Positions 30,406 to 39,520 of a DNA stretch of 64,000 bases are shown here, one piece after another. Source of the stretch: Sphingomonas sp. IW22 (GTDB lineage: Bacteria; Pseudomonadota; Alphaproteobacteria; Sphingomonadales; Sphingomonadaceae); assembly GCF_041321155.1 (NCBI RefSeq), contig NZ_JBGGWB010000002.1, positions 1 to 64,000 of the forward strand, read 5' to 3'. Each line of letters opens with the position of its first letter. The first letter of the stretch is position 1. Below the pieces are notes generated by a model. It was not told the DNA's origin and did no database searches. It saw nothing but the letters and a program-made list of their open reading frames with translations. The position numbers were made by a program, and so were the translations under genes.

Positions 30406-32118
30406 TCAGAACAGGAAATAGCGTTGGGCAAAGGGCAGCACGTCCGCCGGCTCACAGGTCAGCAACTCGCCATCGGCGCGCACTTCATAGGTTTCGGGAT
30501 CGACCTCGATCGCGGGCATGGCGTCGTTCAGCACCATCGAATGCTTGCCGATGCCGCCGCGCGTGTTGCGAACCGCCTCCAGCGGGCGGGCAAGGTTAAG
30601 CCGGTCGCCCACGCCGTCCTCCACCCCGGCGGCGGACACGAAATGCACCGCCGACAGCGCGCCCGCCCGGCCCAGCGCGCCGAACATCGGGCGGTAGTGA
30701 ACGGGTTGCGGCGTCGGGATGCTGGCATTGGGATCGCCCATCGGCGCGGCGGCGATGCTGCCGCCCTTGATGACCAGATCGGGCTTCACCGCGAAAAAGG
30801 CGGGCGACCACAGCACCAGATCAGCCAGCTTGCCGACCTCCACCGACCCGACGATGTGCGAGATGCCGTGCGCGATGGCGGGGTTGATCGTGTATTTGGC
30901 GATATAGCGCCGGGCGCGGAAATTGTCGGCGTCGCCATCATCGGGGCCAAGTGCGCCGCGCTGCCGCTTCATCTTGTCGGCGGTCTGCCAGCAGCGGATG
31001 ATCGTCTCCCCCACCCGGCCCATCGCCTGACTGTCCGACGACATCATCGAAAAGGCGCCAAGGTCGTGCAGGATGTCTTCGGCCGCGATCGTTTCCTTGC
31101 GGATGCGGCTGTCGGCAAAGGCGACGTCCTCCGCAATGCGCGGGTCGAGGTGATGGCACACCATCAGCATGTCGAGATGCTCTTCGATGGTGTTGACGGT
31201 GTAGGGGCGTGTCGGGTTGGTCGAGGATGGCAGGACATTGGCCAGCCCTGCCAGCTTGATGATGTCGGGTGCGTGCCCGCCGCCTGCCCCTTCGGTATGG
31301 AAGGAATGGATGGTGCGCCCCGCGAACGCCGCGATGGTGCTTTCGACGAAGCCCGCCTCGTTCAGTGTGTCGGTGTGGAGCGTCACCTGCACGTCCATGT
31401 CGTCCGCCACGCGCAGGCAGCAATCGATGCTGGCCGGGGTGGTGCCCCAATCCTCGTGCAGTTTCAGGCCGCAGGCGCCCGCGCGGACCATTTCGACCAG
31501 CGCGTCGGGGCGGCTGGCATTGCCCTTGCCGAACAGGCCGAAATTCATCGGCATGGTCTCCAGCGCCTGAAGCATCCGCCCGATATGCCAGGCGCCGGGC
31601 GTGCAGGTGGTGGCCAGCGTGCCATGCGCCGGGCCGGTGCCGCCGCCCAGCATGGTGGTGACGCCCGCGTTCAGTGCCTCCTCCACCTGTTGCGGGCAGA
31701 TGAAGTGGATATGCGCGTCGATCGCGCCGGCCGTCAGGATGCGCCCCTCGCCCGCGATGATCTCGGTCCCCGGGCCGATGGGAATGTCGATGCCGGGCTG
31801 AACGTCGGGATTGCCCGCCTTGCCGATCGCGGCGATGCGCCCGTCGCGGATCGCCACGTCGGCCTTTACCACGCCCCAATGGTCGAGGATCAGCGCGTTG
31901 GTGATGACGGTGTCGGGCGCCCCTTCGGCACGGGTCATCTGGCCTTGGCCCATGCCGTCGCGAATGACCTTGCCGCCGCCGAACTTCACTTCCTCACCCG
32001 CGATCGTGCGGTCGGATTCGACGCGGATGAACAGCGACGAATCGCCCAGCCGTACCCGGTCGCCCGTCGTCGGGCCGAACATGCTGGCATAGACCGAACG
32101 GGGGATCGCGACCGGCAT
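30406..32118 (-). CDS. ureC: Urease alpha subunit UreC
   Basis: A 570-aa catalytic subunit of standard length. [11 protein letters not shown] gives the first nickel-binding His pair, GLKLHEDWG contains the carbamylated bridging Lys, HTDTLNE and [15 protein letters not shown] provide further ligands, and MVCHHLDP holds the flap catalytic His. It hydrolyses urea to ammonia and carbamate in the cytoplasm. It overlaps ureB by 1 bp. All recognised active-site residues are present. Confidence 0.98.
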   Translation of the reverse strand: MPVAIPRSVYASMFGPTTGDRVRLGDSSLFIRVESDRTIAGEEVKFGGGKVIRDGMGQGQMTRAEGAPDTVITNALILDHWGVVKADVAIRDGRIAAIGKAGNPDVQPGIDIPIGPGTEIIAGEGRILTAGAIDAHIHFICPQQVEEALNAGVTTMLGGGTGPAHGTLATTCTPGAWHIGRMLQALETMPMNFGLFGKGNASRPDALVEMVRAGACGLKLHEDWGTTPASIDCCLRVADDMDVQVTLHTDTLNEAGFVESTIAAFAGRTIHSFHTEGAGGGHAPDIIKLAGLANVLPSSTNPTRPYTVNTIEEHLDMLMVCHHLDPRIAEDVAFADSRIRKETIAAEDILHDLGAFSMMSSDSQAMGRVGETIIRCWQTADKMKRQRGALGPDDGDADNFRARRYIAKYTINPAIAHGISHIVGSVEVGKLADLVLWSPAFFAVKPDLVIKGGSIAAAPMGDPNASIPTPQPVHYRPMFGALGRAGALSAVHFVSAAGVEDGVGDRLNLARPLEAVRNTRGGIGKHSMVLNDAMPAIEVDPETYEVRADGELLTCEPADVLPFAQRYFLF

Positions 32119-32423
32119 CAGAGCGGTCCCATCACATCGCCGCGAAAGCCCGTGACGATGCGGGCGCCGGCATAGGGGATCAGTGCCACGTCGCGCACCT
32201 GACCGGGTTCGAAGCGAACGGCGGTCCCGGCGGCGATGTCCAGGCGGTGACCACGCGCGGCGGCGCGGTCGAATACCAGCGCGGGATTGGTTTCGGCAAA
32301 ATGGAAATGGCTGCCGACCTGAATCGGGCGGTCGCCCGAATTAGCCACTGACAGCGTGATCGCGTCGCGCCCCTCGTTCAGGACGATATCGCCGGGCAGC
32401 GTGATGACTTCCCCCGGAATCAT
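32118..32423 (-). CDS. ureB: Urease beta subunit UreB
   Basis: A 101-aa subunit starting [18 protein letters not shown] and carrying [27 protein letters not shown] sequence typical of UreB. Its ATG overlaps the ureA stop by 4 bp. It packs on UreC in the urease trimer. Confidence 0.96.
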   Translation of the reverse strand: MIPGEVITLPGDIVLNEGRDAITLSVANSGDRPIQVGSHFHFAETNPALVFDRAAARGHRLDIAAGTAVRFEPGQVRDVALIPYAGARIVTGFRGDVMGPL

Positions 32424-32722
32424 CGGATCGGCCGATGCACGGTGACGAGCTTGGTCCCGTCCGGAAAGGTCGCTTCGACCTGGATGTCGTGGATCATCTC
32501 GGCCACGCCGTCCATCACCTGATCGCGGGTCAGGACATGGCCGCCCGAGGCCATCAAAGCGGATACCGGGTGTCCGTCGCGCGCGCCCTCCACCACATGG
32601 TCGCTGATCAGCGCGACGGCTTCCGGGTGGTTCAGGCGTACACCGCGTTCCAGCCGACGGCGCGCGACCATCGCCGCCATCGCCACGATCAGCTTGTCCT
32701 TTTCACGCGGGGTCAGGTTCAT
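32420..32722 (-). CDS. ureA: Urease gamma subunit UreA
   Basis: A 100-aa subunit beginning [24 protein letters not shown] and ending in the [15 protein letters not shown] motif characteristic of UreA. The start is 13 bp after ureD; a longer in-frame version begins inside ureD and is not used. Confidence 0.96.
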   Translation of the reverse strand: MNLTPREKDKLIVAMAAMVARRRLERGVRLNHPEAVALISDHVVEGARDGHPVSALMASGGHVLTRDQVMDGVAEMIHDIQVEATFPDGTKLVTVHRPIR

Positions 32723-32735
32723 GAATCGGCCCCTT

Positions 32736-33596
32736 TCAGCAGTAACAAATGGCGGGCATGGTGGGCGACAGGCCAAAGATCGCCGCGCGCAGCACCCCGG
32801 CGACGCGCATCACCTCCCGCCGCAGCCGGGTGGGATCGGCGTCGATCAGACGGACAATCAACAGGCCGTCCATCGCCGTCGCGCCGCCACCGGGCGCTTC
32901 GACCAGCCCGCGCGCCAGCGCGAGCTGAGCCTCGGCATCTGGCCCCGCATAGACGAGCGTCGCCAGCGCGGTCGCATCGCCCATGCCAAAGGGCGCGCCC
33001 GCCAAATCGTCGAACGCCCCGTCGATGTGCAGCGCGTCGACCCAGACCAGCACGCCGTCGCGGCGCACGCGCCAGCCGTCGTGGATCAGGCCGCTGGCGA
33101 ACCGCTCCCCCATCGCGCCGCGACCCAGCACCAGCATTTCCATCGCCAGCACCCGCGCGTCCGCCGCCATGTCGATGTCCAGCGTGCGGCGCATCGCGCT
33201 GCCGTCGAACAGGATCGCTTCCTGCGCCAGCCACTCGCACCGGCTGCCCGCACCCAGTTCGATGCGGGTCGAAATCCGCGTCGGTTCGTCGTCGGGCAGG
33301 GCGCGGTACAGTTTCTCGGCGGATTGCGGCACGATGGTTGCCGTCGCGCCGGGTTCGAGAACGATGTCCAGCGCCAGCCGGTCCCCACCGGTCAGTCCGC
33401 CGCTGGTGGTCACCGTGACGACCAGCGGGAAATCGCCGCCGCGCGCGTGCGGGAACATCAACCGCGCGGGGGCGACCTGTAACAGATCGCGAACTCCGTC
33501 GATCCCGAACACCACCCGTGCGCGCCCGTCGACCCGCTGGTGCCGCGACCGCGCGGCGGCAGAGAGGGGAAGGGCGGTCGCGCCGGTCAAAAGCAT
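32736..33596 (-). CDS. ureD: Urease accessory protein UreD (UreH)
   Basis: A 286-aa beta-sheet chaperone scaffold. [12 protein letters not shown] and the [11 protein letters not shown] region are UreD landmarks. It is the first gene of the ureDABCEFG-kinase-regulator operon. The chosen ATG is immediately preceded by a perfect 9-bp hairpin rather than a Shine-Dalgarno sequence. It lies 52 nt after the first base of operator copy 2, so the mRNA may be leaderless. The first 15-20 residues ([17 protein letters not shown]) are less conserved. Confidence 0.92.
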   Translation of the reverse strand: MLLTGATALPLSAAARSRHQRVDGRARVVFGIDGVRDLLQVAPARLMFPHARGGDFPLVVTVTTSGGLTGGDRLALDIVLEPGATATIVPQSAEKLYRALPDDEPTRISTRIELGAGSRCEWLAQEAILFDGSAMRRTLDIDMAADARVLAMEMLVLGRGAMGERFASGLIHDGWRVRRDGVLVWVDALHIDGAFDDLAGAPFGMGDATALATLVYAGPDAEAQLALARGLVEAPGGGATAMDGLLIVRLIDADPTRLRREVMRVAGVLRAAIFGLSPTMPAICYC

Positions 33597-33620
33597 GGGG
33601 CCGACTGTGGAGTCGGCCCC
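33597..33620 (-). promoter_or_regulatory. Hairpin abutting the ureD start codon
   Basis: GGGGCCGAC and GTCGGCCCC form a perfect 9-bp stem with a 6-nt loop, ending at the base next to the ureD ATG. It would occlude initiation if transcribed, or it may overlap the -10 region if the transcript is leaderless. Confidence 0.55.
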
Positions 33621-33630
33621 GCACGGGTCA

Positions 33631-33648
33631 CATGGGGCATATGACGTA
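33631..33648 (-). promoter_or_regulatory. 18-bp operator candidate, copy 2 (urease operon)
   Basis: On the minus strand it reads TACGTCATATGCCCCATG. The ureD ATG begins exactly 52 nt after its first base, the same spacing as at copy 4. Confidence 0.75.
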
Positions 33649-33683
33649 TGGGCGTTTGCCGCGCCCCGTCGCCCGATAGTCGG

Positions 33684-35240
33684 TTACAGCGTCTGCCCGC
33701 GCCGCGCCGGGGTGGGATAAGCACGACCACGATCCGCCGGATCGCCCGGTCCGCCGCGCCGGGTGGGCGTCGGATAATCGGGATCGACCTTTTCGGTCTT
33801 GCCGCGCCGGGCGCCCGACAGGCCTGCTTCGGGCTGACCATGTTCGGTGGTCAGGTCGGACAGATAATTGACCTGGCGAATCCCCTTCTTTCGCATCGCC
33901 ACGCCGGTCAGGCAGGCATGCATGATGAAATTGGCGTTCAGCGCGCTGCGATAAGTGGGGTCGAGGATCGGCGCGAGTTCGACGATTTCGAACCCGACCA
34001 GATCATTTTCGGCGCACAGGCGGCGCACGATCGGAATCGCCTCCCGCATGGTCAGCCCGCCGGGAACCGGCGTCCCGGTGCCGGGGACGAATGCGGGGTC
34101 CAGCACGTCGACGTCGAAGGAGATGAAGAGCTTCTTGCCCGATTCACGCGCTTCCTTCAGCGCGCGCTCCATCGTCGCCTGCCAGCCGTTCTTCTCGATC
34201 TCCGGCATTGCGTGATAGCGCACGCCATTGTCGCGCATCCACTCAAAGCCCTCCTTTTGGGGCCAGGGACCGCGCAGGCCGACCTGGATATAATTGCGGC
34301 CCTGAACATGCCCTTCCTTCACCGCGCGATAGACGGGTGCGCCATGGGTGATGAAATGCACGCCCTCGCGCCCGGCATCATAATGCGAATCGAAATGGAC
34401 GACGCCGAAGCTGCCCTTGCCATGCACGTCGGCCAGCCCGGCGACGTCCGAATATTCGAGGCTGTGGTCGCCACCGACGATGAAGGGGATGGCCCCGGTG
34501 CGGGCGATTTCGGCAACGCGCTGGCGCACATGGCGAACGGTGCGTTCGGTGGACATGTTGTCGACGGCGATGTCGCCATAATCGACGATGTTCAGTTCCT
34601 TTGACGGGTCGACCATGGTGAACATGTCGATCCCGCCCGCGCCATATTGATTGCGCATCGCTGCCGGGCCGCCCTTTGCCCCGCGATAGCCCGAACCCAT
34701 GTCCAGCGGCGCGCCGACGATCGCCACATCGACCTTGCCCGCGACCAGATCTTCCGGGAAAATCGCGACTGGCGCCCCGGCAAAGGTGGCGATGCCGCCG
34801 CCATACACGCCGCCGCCGCGCCCGTGCAGGTAATAGCTCAGCTCGATCGGCCCCGGCTCCCGCTTGGGGTCCAGCCCGTCGGGGCGGCGCACCATCCAGC
34901 CGTTGAACCCGCTCTTGCCCGTGTCCAGCGGGATGGCGGCCATGTCGGTCTTGTGATTGAACTTCGACGCCTCAAGCGCAGCCATCGCGCCGTCGATATA
35001 GGCTTCGATTTCGGCAGGCGACTTGGTTTCCAGCCGCGCGAACAGCTTGGGATAGGAACCGGCGAACATCTCCGCCTCGTCCGAGGTCAGGAAGTCGCGC
35101 TTCTCCTTGGGCAGGCTGCCCACTTTGGCGGCCAGGGCTGCGGGCAGGGTCGGCTTGTCGTTCTGCGCCACCACGACGCCCGCCGAAATCGTCGCCGCCG
35201 CCGCCAGCAGTGCCCCCGCCATGCTGCGCCTGAATTTCAT
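33684..35240 (-). CDS. Exported arginase-family ureohydrolase (copy 1)
   Basis: A 518-aa enzyme, far longer than typical 300-aa agmatinases. A clear Sec signal peptide (MKFRRSMAGALLAAAATISAGVVVA) precedes about 130 residues of family-specific extension. The arginase core follows with GGDHS, HFDSHYD and SFDVDVLDP, supplying the expected binuclear-metal ligands. The C-terminus carries a low-complexity tail with two YPTPxRRG repeats. It should release urea from a guanidino compound in the periplasm. Agmatine, guanidine (as for nickel-dependent GdmH) and other guanidines are all possible. It follows operator copy 3 and lies 88 bp upstream of ureD. Confidence 0.86.
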   Translation of the reverse strand: MKFRRSMAGALLAAAATISAGVVVAQNDKPTLPAALAAKVGSLPKEKRDFLTSDEAEMFAGSYPKLFARLETKSPAEIEAYIDGAMAALEASKFNHKTDMAAIPLDTGKSGFNGWMVRRPDGLDPKREPGPIELSYYLHGRGGGVYGGGIATFAGAPVAIFPEDLVAGKVDVAIVGAPLDMGSGYRGAKGGPAAMRNQYGAGGIDMFTMVDPSKELNIVDYGDIAVDNMSTERTVRHVRQRVAEIARTGAIPFIVGGDHSLEYSDVAGLADVHGKGSFGVVHFDSHYDAGREGVHFITHGAPVYRAVKEGHVQGRNYIQVGLRGPWPQKEGFEWMRDNGVRYHAMPEIEKNGWQATMERALKEARESGKKLFISFDVDVLDPAFVPGTGTPVPGGLTMREAIPIVRRLCAENDLVGFEIVELAPILDPTYRSALNANFIMHACLTGVAMRKKGIRQVNYLSDLTTEHGQPEAGLSGARRGKTEKVDPDYPTPTRRGGPGDPADRGRAYPTPARRGQTL

Positions 35241-35302
35241 GCCTGCCCCCGTTTTCTGTCCCTAAGGTCGGCAGGGGAATCTGCCGCGGGGCGCCAATTG
35301 GC

Positions 35303-35320
35303 CATAAGGCTATTGACGTA
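35303..35320 (-). promoter_or_regulatory. 18-bp operator candidate, copy 3 (exported ureohydrolase)
   Basis: On the minus strand it reads TACGTCAATAGCCTTATG, 62 bp before the ureohydrolase start. It is the more degenerate partner of a back-to-back pair with copy 4. Confidence 0.65.
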
Positions 35321-35332
35321 GCCCGGTGCGCC

Positions 35333-35350
35333 TACGTCAATCGCCCCATG
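35333..35350 (+). promoter_or_regulatory. 18-bp operator candidate, copy 4 (mauD-like/ior operon)
   Basis: TACGTCAATCGCCCCATG, arranged divergently with copy 3. A GGTAGC -10-like element lies at 35370, and the next ATG is 52 nt after the first base of the element. Confidence 0.75.
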
Positions 35351-35384
35351 CTGCCCCGGCGGCGCGGGGGGTAGCGACGGGGTC

Positions 35385-35954
35385 ATGCTCGTCGCTTCGC
35401 ATTTCCTGCTCTGGATTGCCGTCATCCTGCTGGCGGTCGCTCTGTTCGCGCTTGGGCGGCAGGTCCGCCAGCTCCGGCGCGGACTGGACCCGGTGGGGCC
35501 GCCGGTGGCGGTGCCGATCATCAGCGCCGCGACGCTGGCAGGCGAATTGCTGACCATCGGCCATGCCAGCCATGACGGGCGCGCCATGCTGCTGCTGTTC
35601 GTCGTGCCGGGGTGCAAGCGATCGTCCGACGCGCTGCGCGAAGCGATCGCGCGCGTCGATCCCGACCGGATGCGGCTGGTGATGGTGGGGGAGGGGGCGT
35701 GGCCCGCCTTTGCCGACCTGGCCCGGCTGCACCATATCGCCGAACGCGACGTCATTCTGGACAGCCCGATCGCCCGCGACATGGGCATTGCCCTGCGCCC
35801 CGCGGCGGTGGTCATCGACGCGCAAGGGGTGATCCGCGCCAGCGCCGCGGTCCACAGCGCGCGACAGGTGGAGGCGCTGCTGGCCAGCCTGCCCGCCAAC
35901 GATGCCGCGCCGGTGACTGGCGTGCTTGCGGACGGGGCGCAGATCAGTCGATAA
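35385..35954 (+). CDS. MauD-like thioredoxin-fold membrane protein lacking CxxC
   Basis: A 189-aa protein with one N-terminal transmembrane helix (FLLWIAVILLAVALFALGRQV) and a periplasmic thioredoxin-like domain. The layout and sequence flow (LLFVVPGC..., AAVVIDAQGVIRA) match MauD, a factor needed for methylamine dehydrogenase disulfide formation. The redox CxxC is reduced to one Cys (C77 in VVPGCKRSS), so oxidoreductase activity is doubtful. It is first in an operon with the Mo-dehydrogenase genes (30-bp gap). It may assist assembly of that enzyme or of the amine dehydrogenase. Confidence 0.7.
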   Translation: MLVASHFLLWIAVILLAVALFALGRQVRQLRRGLDPVGPPVAVPIISAATLAGELLTIGHASHDGRAMLLLFVVPGCKRSSDALREAIARVDPDRMRLVMVGEGAWPAFADLARLHHIAERDVILDSPIARDMGIALRPAAVVIDAQGVIRASAAVHSARQVEALLASLPANDAAPVTGVLADGAQISR

Positions 35955-35984
35955 TTGCGCGACAGGCAACCGGGGGGTGCGGGC

Positions 35985-36437
35985 ATGAAACTGGGGTTCA
36001 GCGTCAACGGACAGACGCGCACGGTGGAAACGGACGGCGACAAGCCGCTATTATGGGTTTTGCGCGAGGATCTGGGCCTGCCCGGCACCAAGTTCGGTTG
36101 CGGCGCGGGGCTGTGCGGTGCCTGCACGGTGCATGTCGACGGCGTAGCCACCCGGTCGTGCCAGACGGCCGCGTCCGATGTGGCGGGCCGCGAAGTGACG
36201 ACGATCGAGGGGGTGGCGAACGGCCCCGTCGGCCAGCGGGTGCAGGGCGCGTGGATCGCCGCCGACGTGCCGCAATGCGGTTATTGCCAGGCGGGCCAGA
36301 TCATGAGCGCGGTCGCACTGTTGACCGAAACGCCGCGCCCCGACGATGACGCGATCGACGCGGCGATGAGCGGCAATCTGTGTCGCTGCGCCACCTATGT
36401 TCGCATCCGCGCCGCGATCAAGGCGGCGGCGGCATGA
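35985..36437 (+). CDS. IorA-like 2Fe-2S subunit of molybdenum dehydrogenase
   Basis: A 150-aa subunit with two 2Fe-2S clusters: [16 protein letters not shown]...SCQ (plant-type) and QCGYCQAGQ with NLCRCATY (helical domain). It matches isoquinoline 1-oxidoreductase alpha-type subunits, which work without a FAD subunit. The start follows a GGGGGGTG element. It has no signal peptide, so it would be exported by hitch-hiking on the Tat-bearing large subunit. Its stop overlaps the large subunit start by 4 bp. Confidence 0.88.
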   Translation: MKLGFSVNGQTRTVETDGDKPLLWVLREDLGLPGTKFGCGAGLCGACTVHVDGVATRSCQTAASDVAGREVTTIEGVANGPVGQRVQGAWIAADVPQCGYCQAGQIMSAVALLTETPRPDDDAIDAAMSGNLCRCATYVRIRAAIKAAAA

Positions 36438-38614
36438 GCGGCCCGGTGCTTTCGCGCCGCGCGTTCGTCGCGGCATCATTGGCGGCAGGTGGAGCGGTGC
36501 TGTTCGACCTGAACATTCCCGTAGCGAACGCTCAAGGGAGCGGCGCGATCACCGCCTTTGTACGGATCGACGCGGCCAATCGCGTGACCATCGGCGCCAA
36601 GAATGCCGAGGTCGGGCAGGGCGCGAAAACGATGCTGCCGATGCTGATCGCAGAGGAACTGGACGTCGACTGGGCGCAGGTGACCGTCGAGCAGACCCAT
36701 GCCGATGCCGAGCGTTTCGGCGCGCAATCCGCAGGCGGCAGTCGCACGACGCCGCGCGAATGGCTGCCGATGCGGCGCGCGGGCGCGGTGGCGCGCGCGA
36801 TGCTGGTCGCCGCCGCCGCCCGGCGCTGGGGCGTGGCGCCCGACACGCTGACGACTGGCGGCGGACAGGTGCGGCACGCCGCATCGGGCCGCACGCTGAC
36901 CTATGGCGCGCTGGCGGCGGATGCGGCGGCGATGCCCGCGCCTGCTGCGGAAACGGTGCCGCTGAAGGACCCTTCGCGCTTTCGCATCATCGGCCAGCCG
37001 ATCCCTGGTCCCGACACGCCCGCAATCGCCAGCGGAAAGCCGTTGTTCGGCATCGACCTGGCGCTGCCGGGCATGTTGCATGCGGTGCTGGTGACGTGCC
37101 CGGCCTTTGGCGGCACGTTCAAGCGCGCCAATCTGGACGCGGTGCGCGCCGTGCCGGGGGTGCGCCATGTGCTGACGATCAAGGGCGATGGCGAGCCGGA
37201 ATCGCTGGTTGATGGCGTCGCGATCCTGTCGGAAAGCTGGTGGACCGCCAATCGCGCGCGCGACGTGCTGGAGGTGGAATGGGCCGATGCGGCGGCGCGC
37301 CAGTTCTCGAGCGAACACTATGCCGCCGCCGCCAAGGCCAAGGGCGCAGCCCCGGCCGAGATCGAGATTGCGCGCACGGGTGACGCGGCAGCCGCCTTTG
37401 CCGGTGCCGCGCGCCTGGTGACGGCGGACTATCACTATCCCTTCCTTGCCCATGCCACGCTGGAGCCGCAGAACTGCACCGCGCTGGTCCGCGACGGATC
37501 GGTCGAAATCTGGGCGCCGACGCAGAACCCTGAAGCGGGCCGGGGACTGGTAGCCAAGGCGCTGGGCCTGCCGCCGGAGCGGGTCCGCATCAACCTGATG
37601 CGGGTGGGCGGCGGGTTCGGACGGCGCTTGATGAACGATTATATGGTGCAGGCCGCCGCCATCGCCGCGCAGGTGCCGGGCACGCCGGTCAAGCTGCTGT
37701 ATAATCGGGAGGATGACATCCGCCGCGATTTCTATCGCCCGGCGGGGTGGCATCGATTCCGCGCGGCGCTGGACGCATCCGGCAGGCTGACCGCGTTCGG
37801 CGATCATTTCATCACACTGGCGCGCGCGGGCAAGCCGACCAGTGGTGGCGATCTGCCCCCGGCCGAATTCCCCGCCGGTGTCGTCCCGGCGATCCTGTTC
37901 GAACAGAGCCTGATCCCCACCAACATGCCGACCGGCTGGTTGCGGGCGCCGGGATCGAACGGGCTAGCCTTTGCCTTTCAGGCGTTTCTTGACGAAGTGG
38001 CGGCCGCCGCCGGACGTGATTTGGCCTCGTTGATGCTCGAATTGCTGGCGGACGACCGTGAGCTACCGCGCGGCCCGTCGCAGCCGCCGTTCAAGACGGC
38101 GCGGGCGCGGGCGGTCATCGAAAAGGTGGTGGCGATGGCCGACTGGCAGGGGCGCGGCAAGCTGCCCGCCGGGGAGGGCAAGGGTTTCGCCTACTATCAC
38201 AGCCACATGGGCTATTTTGCCGAGGTCGTGCATGTCGCGATGGCCGACGGCATGCCGCGCGTGCGACAGGTATGGGCGGCGGGCGATGTGGGCAGCCAGA
38301 TCATCAATCCGCTGAATGCGCTCAACCAGGTGCAAGGCTCGATTATCGACGGGCTGGGACAGGCGCTGGCCGGGCAGGCGATCACACAGGTCGACGGCGC
38401 GGTCGAACAGGCCAATTTCGACACCCACCCGCTGATGCGGATCGACGCCGCACCAGTGATCGAAGTCGCGTTCGTGCCCAGTGACGATCCGCCCACCGGC
38501 CTTGGCGAACCGGCGCTGCCGCCCGTCATCCCGGCGCTGGTCAATGCCGTCCACGCCGCCACCGGGCGGCGGGTTCGCACACTTCCGATCACGGCGGAGA
38601 TGTTCGAGGGCTGA
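36434..38614 (+). CDS. Tat-exported IorB-like molybdopterin dehydrogenase subunit
   Basis: A 726-aa catalytic subunit with a twin-arginine leader ([19 protein letters not shown]). GGGFGRRL and [11 protein letters not shown] are cofactor-binding motifs, and GLGEPALPP contains the catalytic Glu. IorB-type enzymes oxidise aldehydes or N-heterocycles and pass electrons to cytochromes. Here, placed with ureohydrolases and amine dehydrogenase, a periplasmic aldehyde dehydrogenase removing the amine-derived aldehyde is the best guess. No cytochrome c subunit gene is adjacent. Confidence 0.85.
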   Translation: MSGPVLSRRAFVAASLAAGGAVLFDLNIPVANAQGSGAITAFVRIDAANRVTIGAKNAEVGQGAKTMLPMLIAEELDVDWAQVTVEQTHADAERFGAQSAGGSRTTPREWLPMRRAGAVARAMLVAAAARRWGVAPDTLTTGGGQVRHAASGRTLTYGALAADAAAMPAPAAETVPLKDPSRFRIIGQPIPGPDTPAIASGKPLFGIDLALPGMLHAVLVTCPAFGGTFKRANLDAVRAVPGVRHVLTIKGDGEPESLVDGVAILSESWWTANRARDVLEVEWADAAARQFSSEHYAAAAKAKGAAPAEIEIARTGDAAAAFAGAARLVTADYHYPFLAHATLEPQNCTALVRDGSVEIWAPTQNPEAGRGLVAKALGLPPERVRINLMRVGGGFGRRLMNDYMVQAAAIAAQVPGTPVKLLYNREDDIRRDFYRPAGWHRFRAALDASGRLTAFGDHFITLARAGKPTSGGDLPPAEFPAGVVPAILFEQSLIPTNMPTGWLRAPGSNGLAFAFQAFLDEVAAAAGRDLASLMLELLADDRELPRGPSQPPFKTARARAVIEKVVAMADWQGRGKLPAGEGKGFAYYHSHMGYFAEVVHVAMADGMPRVRQVWAAGDVGSQIINPLNALNQVQGSIIDGLGQALAGQAITQVDGAVEQANFDTHPLMRIDAAPVIEVAFVPSDDPPTGLGEPALPPVIPALVNAVHAATGRRVRTLPITAEMFEG

Positions 38615-38620
38615 ACCCGC

Positions 38621-38638
38621 CATGCGTCATTTGACGTA
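38621..38638 (+). promoter_or_regulatory. 18-bp operator candidate, copy 5 (parvulin-HupE operon 1)
   Basis: Plus-strand reading CATGCGTCATTTGACGTA, the exact reverse complement of copy 9. A GCATACT -10-like element is centred about 26 nt downstream. Confidence 0.75.
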
Positions 38639-38719
38639 GAGGGCGGGCGCGGTGCCCCCGGCATACTCGCGGCATCACGTTTCGCCGGGATTGGGGCCGA
38701 ATTGGGGATAGCCGCGCCG

Positions 38720-39520
38720 ATGCGCCATCACGTTGCCGTCGCCCGCCATGCCATGGCGCGCGATCCCTTCGTCATCTTCCTGATCGTGTCGGCGGCGATC
38801 TTCGCACTCTACTGGGTCGCCAGTGACCGGCGGGAGACGATCAGCGTCCCCGCCGCCGTGCAGAAGAGCCTGTCCGACGATTATGAACTGATGACCGGCA
38901 AGCAGCCCGACGCGGCGGCGAAGGCGCGGCTGATCGACGATTATGTCGCCAACGAACTGCTGTTTCGCGAAGCGGTGGCGCGCGGCATGCACATGACGGA
39001 CAAGGCGACCAAGCAGCGCCTGATCGACCGTGTGCGCTTCATGATCGCGGGCGTCCCCGCCGAACCGAGCGAGGATGCGCTGATCGGCTATTACACCGCG
39101 CATCCCGAACTTTATCGCGCCGAACCGCGCATGTCGGTGCAGCATGTGTTCTTCGAACGCGCGCCCGGCGATCCCGCCGGGTTGCTGGCCCGGTTGCGCG
39201 CAGGCGGAACCGTGGCGGGCGACGATTTCTGGATGGGGCACGACCTGCCCGATTACGGCATCTCGATGCTGCGCGGCATGTTCGGCACCGCATTCCTGAA
39301 ACGGTTGGAAGCGGCGAAGGCGGGCGAGTGGTTCGGGCCGGTGCAATCGACGCGCGGCTGGCATTTCGCGCGCGTGACCGAACGCGGCCCCGCCCGCGCG
39401 CTGCCCTATCCCGAAGCGCGAGATCAGGTATTGCAGGATTATCAGGCGCAGCAAACGGGTGCGGCGGTCGCCAGTGAAGTCGACCGGCTGAAGGCGGCCG
39501 TCAATGTCGATGTGGAATAA
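38720..39520 (+). CDS. Membrane-anchored parvulin-type peptidyl-prolyl isomerase 1
   Basis: A 266-aa protein with an N-terminal helix (FVIFLIVSAAIFALYWVA) and a periplasmic SurA/PpiC-like segment: DYVANELLFREAVARGM, then the parvulin-type stretch MSVQHVFFERAPGD...GDDFWMGHDLP...GEWFGPVQSTRGWHFARV. It is paired with a HupE gene starting around its stop codon. A very similar pair occurs at 57313-59131. It may fold an outer-membrane or periplasmic partner of HupE. The start is the ATG at 38720; a TTG at 38702 is possible. Confidence 0.82.
   Translation: MRHHVAVARHAMARDPFVIFLIVSAAIFALYWVASDRRETISVPAAVQKSLSDDYELMTGKQPDAAAKARLIDDYVANELLFREAVARGMHMTDKATKQRLIDRVRFMIAGVPAEPSEDALIGYYTAHPELYRAEPRMSVQHVFFERAPGDPAGLLARLRAGGTVAGDDFWMGHDLPDYGISMLRGMFGTAFLKRLEAAKAGEWFGPVQSTRGWHFARVTERGPARALPYPEARDQVLQDYQAQQTGAAVASEVDRLKAAVNVDVE

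Noticed and set aside
30334..32175. 613-codon plus-strand frame opposite ureC
   Set aside because: ureC carries every urease active-site motif on the other strand; this frame has none.
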